This document shows, piece by piece, positions 61,905 to 64,000 of a stretch of DNA of 64,000 nucleotides. The translations under genes were made by a program, and so were the position numbers. Position 1 is the first letter of the stretch, and every line of letters starts with the position of its first letter. The notes beneath the pieces are model-generated. The model saw nothing but the letters and a program-made list of their open reading frames with translations, was not told the origin of the DNA and did no database searches. This DNA comes from Thamnaconus septentrionalis (Eukaryota; Chordata; Actinopteri; Tetraodontiformes; Monacanthidae), in NCBI GenBank assembly GCA_009823395.1, contig CM020501.1:21753861-21817860 (forward strand), read 5' to 3'.

Positions 61905-62895
61905 GAGGTATCTACATTGAGGTATGTGCATAAAACATCAAATTAATAAATGAAAAACAAATAAATAATGGCGTTGTTAACCATAATTTAACAAGGCTGC
62001 TTTCTCAGTTTTTCGAGGCAGTGATAAAAACATAAGCGTCATCTGAAAAATAACACTTTTCTTTTTTCTTACAAGAACAATAAATGTGGTCAATAAATCA
62101 AAGCACATTGCTGCCATCTTTGGGCTTGTTAAAGGACAGAGTACAATCAACTTCACTGGATGATTATTAACTGCGAAATCGAGTGACCAATAGATTTCAT
62201 TTCAAATGAAAAGCTTTATTTAACAATTGAAATGGTTCAATTGTAAAAGGTAAAATAAATAATGAACAAAACAAACGTTACAAAACGAAAACATTTTAAC
62301 AATTCAATCAAAAAATAATTTTTAATTATTTTAAAAGTATACAATCTAATTTAAGTATCACTGGAATTATTTGAAAAATGAAAGTTCTTCCAGTTCGTTG
62401 AAAAAACAACAACTAATCTAAATAGGGTTTACGTTTTCCCAGTGATATATTTACTACCTTTACCACATCTATGCCACCCTTTTGTGAGACTCCATATACA
62501 TCAACATTTGAAATTGTTCAAATGACCAATTTGATGACGTTTGACCAATTGTTTATCCCTCCTGGACTACCAGTTTACTTACAGTTTATGATTTCGAATT
62601 TAATGTAATTTTATTTTTTGGTGGAATTCGGCAGCTAATGTAATTGCAATAATTCGTGATCACGGAGCCATTGTCCATTATTCCATGTAACAATAAAATG
62701 ATTTCAGATAAGAGAGAATAATTTTACTGTTTAAAATACATCTACTGTTAATTTGTTATTACATTCCTCAAATCCTACATCACGTGCTTTGTATCGTGAG
62801 TTGTGCGGGAGGTGGGAAACCGCAAGTACGAAACTATAAATTCTCTAAACCCAAAAGATGCGTTTGAAAGCATAAACTCTGTTTCAGCCGGTGTC
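61905..62895. other. Intergenic region wipf2-mrpl21
   Basis: AT-rich, with no gene, tRNA or clear mobile element recognised. It separates two head-to-head genes. Confidence 0.6.
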
Positions 62896-62906
62896 CGTAT
62901 TTTAGA

Positions 62907-62955
62907 CGCATGCGCACACAGTTTGCAGTGAGATCCCACTTCCACGCATGCGCAC
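62907..62955 (+). promoter_or_regulatory. Two NRF-1 sites of mrpl21
   Basis: CGCATGCGCAC occurs twice (62907-62917, 62945-62955), 39-87 bp before the ATG. It fits the NRF-1 consensus YGCGCAYGCGCR closely. NRF-1 control of nuclear genes for mitochondrial translation is established. No TATA box. Confidence 0.7.
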
Positions 62956-62993
62956 TGCAGACCGCGAGGACACACGCATCGCTTCCTGTCAAG

Positions 62994-63581
62994 ATGGCGC
63001 TGTGCAGAGGAGCGGTCCTGTGGAGGACATGCAGCAGGTTGTTCACCGGTCCGCCCGCACTGCTCCCCGCCGCTACTGTCCGAACACAGAGCTCCGTCGG
63101 CGGGGACTTGGTTCCACGGACCTCGCTGTCCCGTCCGCCGTGGCGGGAGCTGGCGGACCCGGTCCCGGAGGAGGAGACGCGCAGGCGGCAAGCAGCGGTG
63201 GTCAGCGCCGTGAACCAGAAGATCGACGGGCAGGACTTCGGGCGGTTATTCGCCGTGGTCCACTTCGCCGGGCACCAGTGGAAGGTGACCAACGAGGACC
63301 TGATCCTGGTGGAGAACCACATCGAGGCGGAGTGCGGGGACCGGATCCGGATGGAGAAGGTGCTGCTGGTCGGCGCGCAGGACTTCACGTTGATCGGCAG
63401 GCCGCTGCTGGGCAAGGAGCTGGTCCGGGTCGAGGCCACAGTCGTCGAGAAGACCGAGTCGTGGCCCAAAGTCCACATGAGGTTCTGGAGGAGACACCGC
63501 TTCCAGCGCAAGCGGATCGTGGTGCAGCCGCAGACGGTGCTCAGGATCAACAGCATCGAACTGGCGCCGAGCCTGGCGTGA
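62994..63581 (+). CDS. mrpl21: Mitochondrial large ribosomal subunit protein bL21m
   Basis: Component of the 39S subunit. One uninterrupted frame of 195 residues (human MRPL21 is about 205). The N-terminus [17 protein letters not shown] is basic and amphipathic as a mitochondrial targeting signal should be. The bL21 domain covers roughly residues 80-190, with [20 protein letters not shown], the [12 protein letters not shown] strand, [20 protein letters not shown] and RRHRFQRKR with [16 protein letters not shown]. An in-frame ATG at 62910 lies among the NRF-1 sites; 62994 has the stronger context (CAAGATGG) and starts the targeting signal. Human MRPL21 has several coding introns while none is present here, so this may be a retrogene. 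The frame is fully open and the promoter motifs argue that it is expressed. Confidence 0.93.
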   Translation: MALCRGAVLWRTCSRLFTGPPALLPAATVRTQSSVGGDLVPRTSLSRPPWRELADPVPEEETRRRQAAVVSAVNQKIDGQDFGRLFAVVHFAGHQWKVTNEDLILVENHIEAECGDRIRMEKVLLVGAQDFTLIGRPLLGKELVRVEATVVEKTESWPKVHMRFWRRHRFQRKRIVVQPQTVLRINSIELAPSLA

Positions 63582-63725
63582 CACGGACTGCGATGACGAA
63601 CAGTTTGATTCCTGTCTGATAATAAGTTTTTTTTTTTTTTTGTTTTTGTAATCAGGCTCGTTAGCGATCCGGAGCCCGTTCAGAACCAGGCTGACTTCTG
63701 AGCCTGTGGTCCACTGTATTCTGTA

Positions 63726-63731
63726 AATAAA
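63726..63731 (+). terminator. mrpl21 polyadenylation signal
   Basis: AATAAA 144 bases after the stop. The 12-base T run at 63629 lies inside the 3' UTR. The remaining 270 bases to the window end hold nothing recognised. Confidence 0.8.
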
Positions 63732-64000
63732 GTTCCATCCTTTGCAAAGTGGCGGCTCTTCTGACCTCCTGTGTCTCCCTCTAACAGACATTTACAATAT
63801 CTGACCTTTAAAAACTTTGGTGATAAATTCTCTTTACACCAGTAAAAACTGCTTTCTTGTCGGTAACACTGGAGAAGTTGCCATAATGACATAAATCAAG
63901 GAGAATGTTTAGTGTAATTTTTAGTGTAAAAGTATAGCTAGCTCTGGAATCCAGAGTAAAAAGTGAGTTACAGTCGTGTCTAAATTTTATTTTCAATACA

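Noticed and set aside
62910..62993. 28-residue upstream extension of mrpl21
   Set aside because: It covers the NRF-1 motifs and does not resemble a targeting peptide; the ATG at 62994 has the better context.

Overview
The window reads as nuclear DNA of a bony fish, probably a percomorph teleost. The signs are short introns with clean GT-AG borders, many long microsatellites, tRNA-derived SINEs, L2-type 3' ends, hAT/Harbinger/mariner-like MITEs, a teleost-type skeletal alpha-actin, and gene order shared with human 1q42 (NUP133-ACTA1-CCSAP) and 17q21 (WIPF2-CDC6). No prokaryotic genes, CRISPR arrays or intact transposase genes were seen. Gene identities come from recognising the conceptual translations; no database search was run.

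Layout. Positions 704-8801 (+) hold nup133, 24 coding exons, with the first exon left of the window. Positions 11072-14765 (+) hold skeletal muscle actin acta1 with a TATA box and two perfect CArG boxes. Positions about 15430-20835 (+) hold ccsap. Its 3' end meets the 3' end of cdc6 (-, coding 21122-26611, promoter near 27.6-27.9 kb) almost base for base. Positions 30.6-48.6 kb are an accessory block with three small immunoglobulin V-set membrane receptor genes (-, +, -). Two of them sit in the arms of a large imperfect inverted duplication (about 34.3-48.5 kb) broken up by a solo LTR, MITEs and a hAT element. Positions 48975-61.7 kb (-) hold wipf2, and 62994-63581 (+) hold an intronless mrpl21.

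How the genes relate. nup133 (nuclear pore), acta1 (sarcomere), ccsap (centriole/spindle), cdc6 (replication licensing), wipf2 (WASP-actin signalling) and mrpl21 (mitochondrial translation) are housekeeping or tissue genes joined by ancestry of position, not by pathway. wipf2 and cdc6 keep the human order and relative strand, but the immune-type receptor block lies between them. The three receptors share one five-exon plan: signal peptide, V domain, stalk, transmembrane segment, short tail, with every intron in phase 1.

Most notable: (1) the inverted receptor duplication with two matching first-exon-like sequences at its outer ends; (2) all three V domains have serine where the F-strand cysteine (Y-x-C) should be, and share a later cysteine instead; (3) a retroviral-type solo LTR inserted in the last exon of one receptor gene and now supplies its final codons and stop; (4) two reading-frame breaks in the large proline-rich exon of wipf2; (5) a 31-bp perfect alternating purine-pyrimidine tract between the two CArG boxes of acta1; (6) the ccsap/cdc6 junction, where two blocks that are unlinked in human meet tail to tail.
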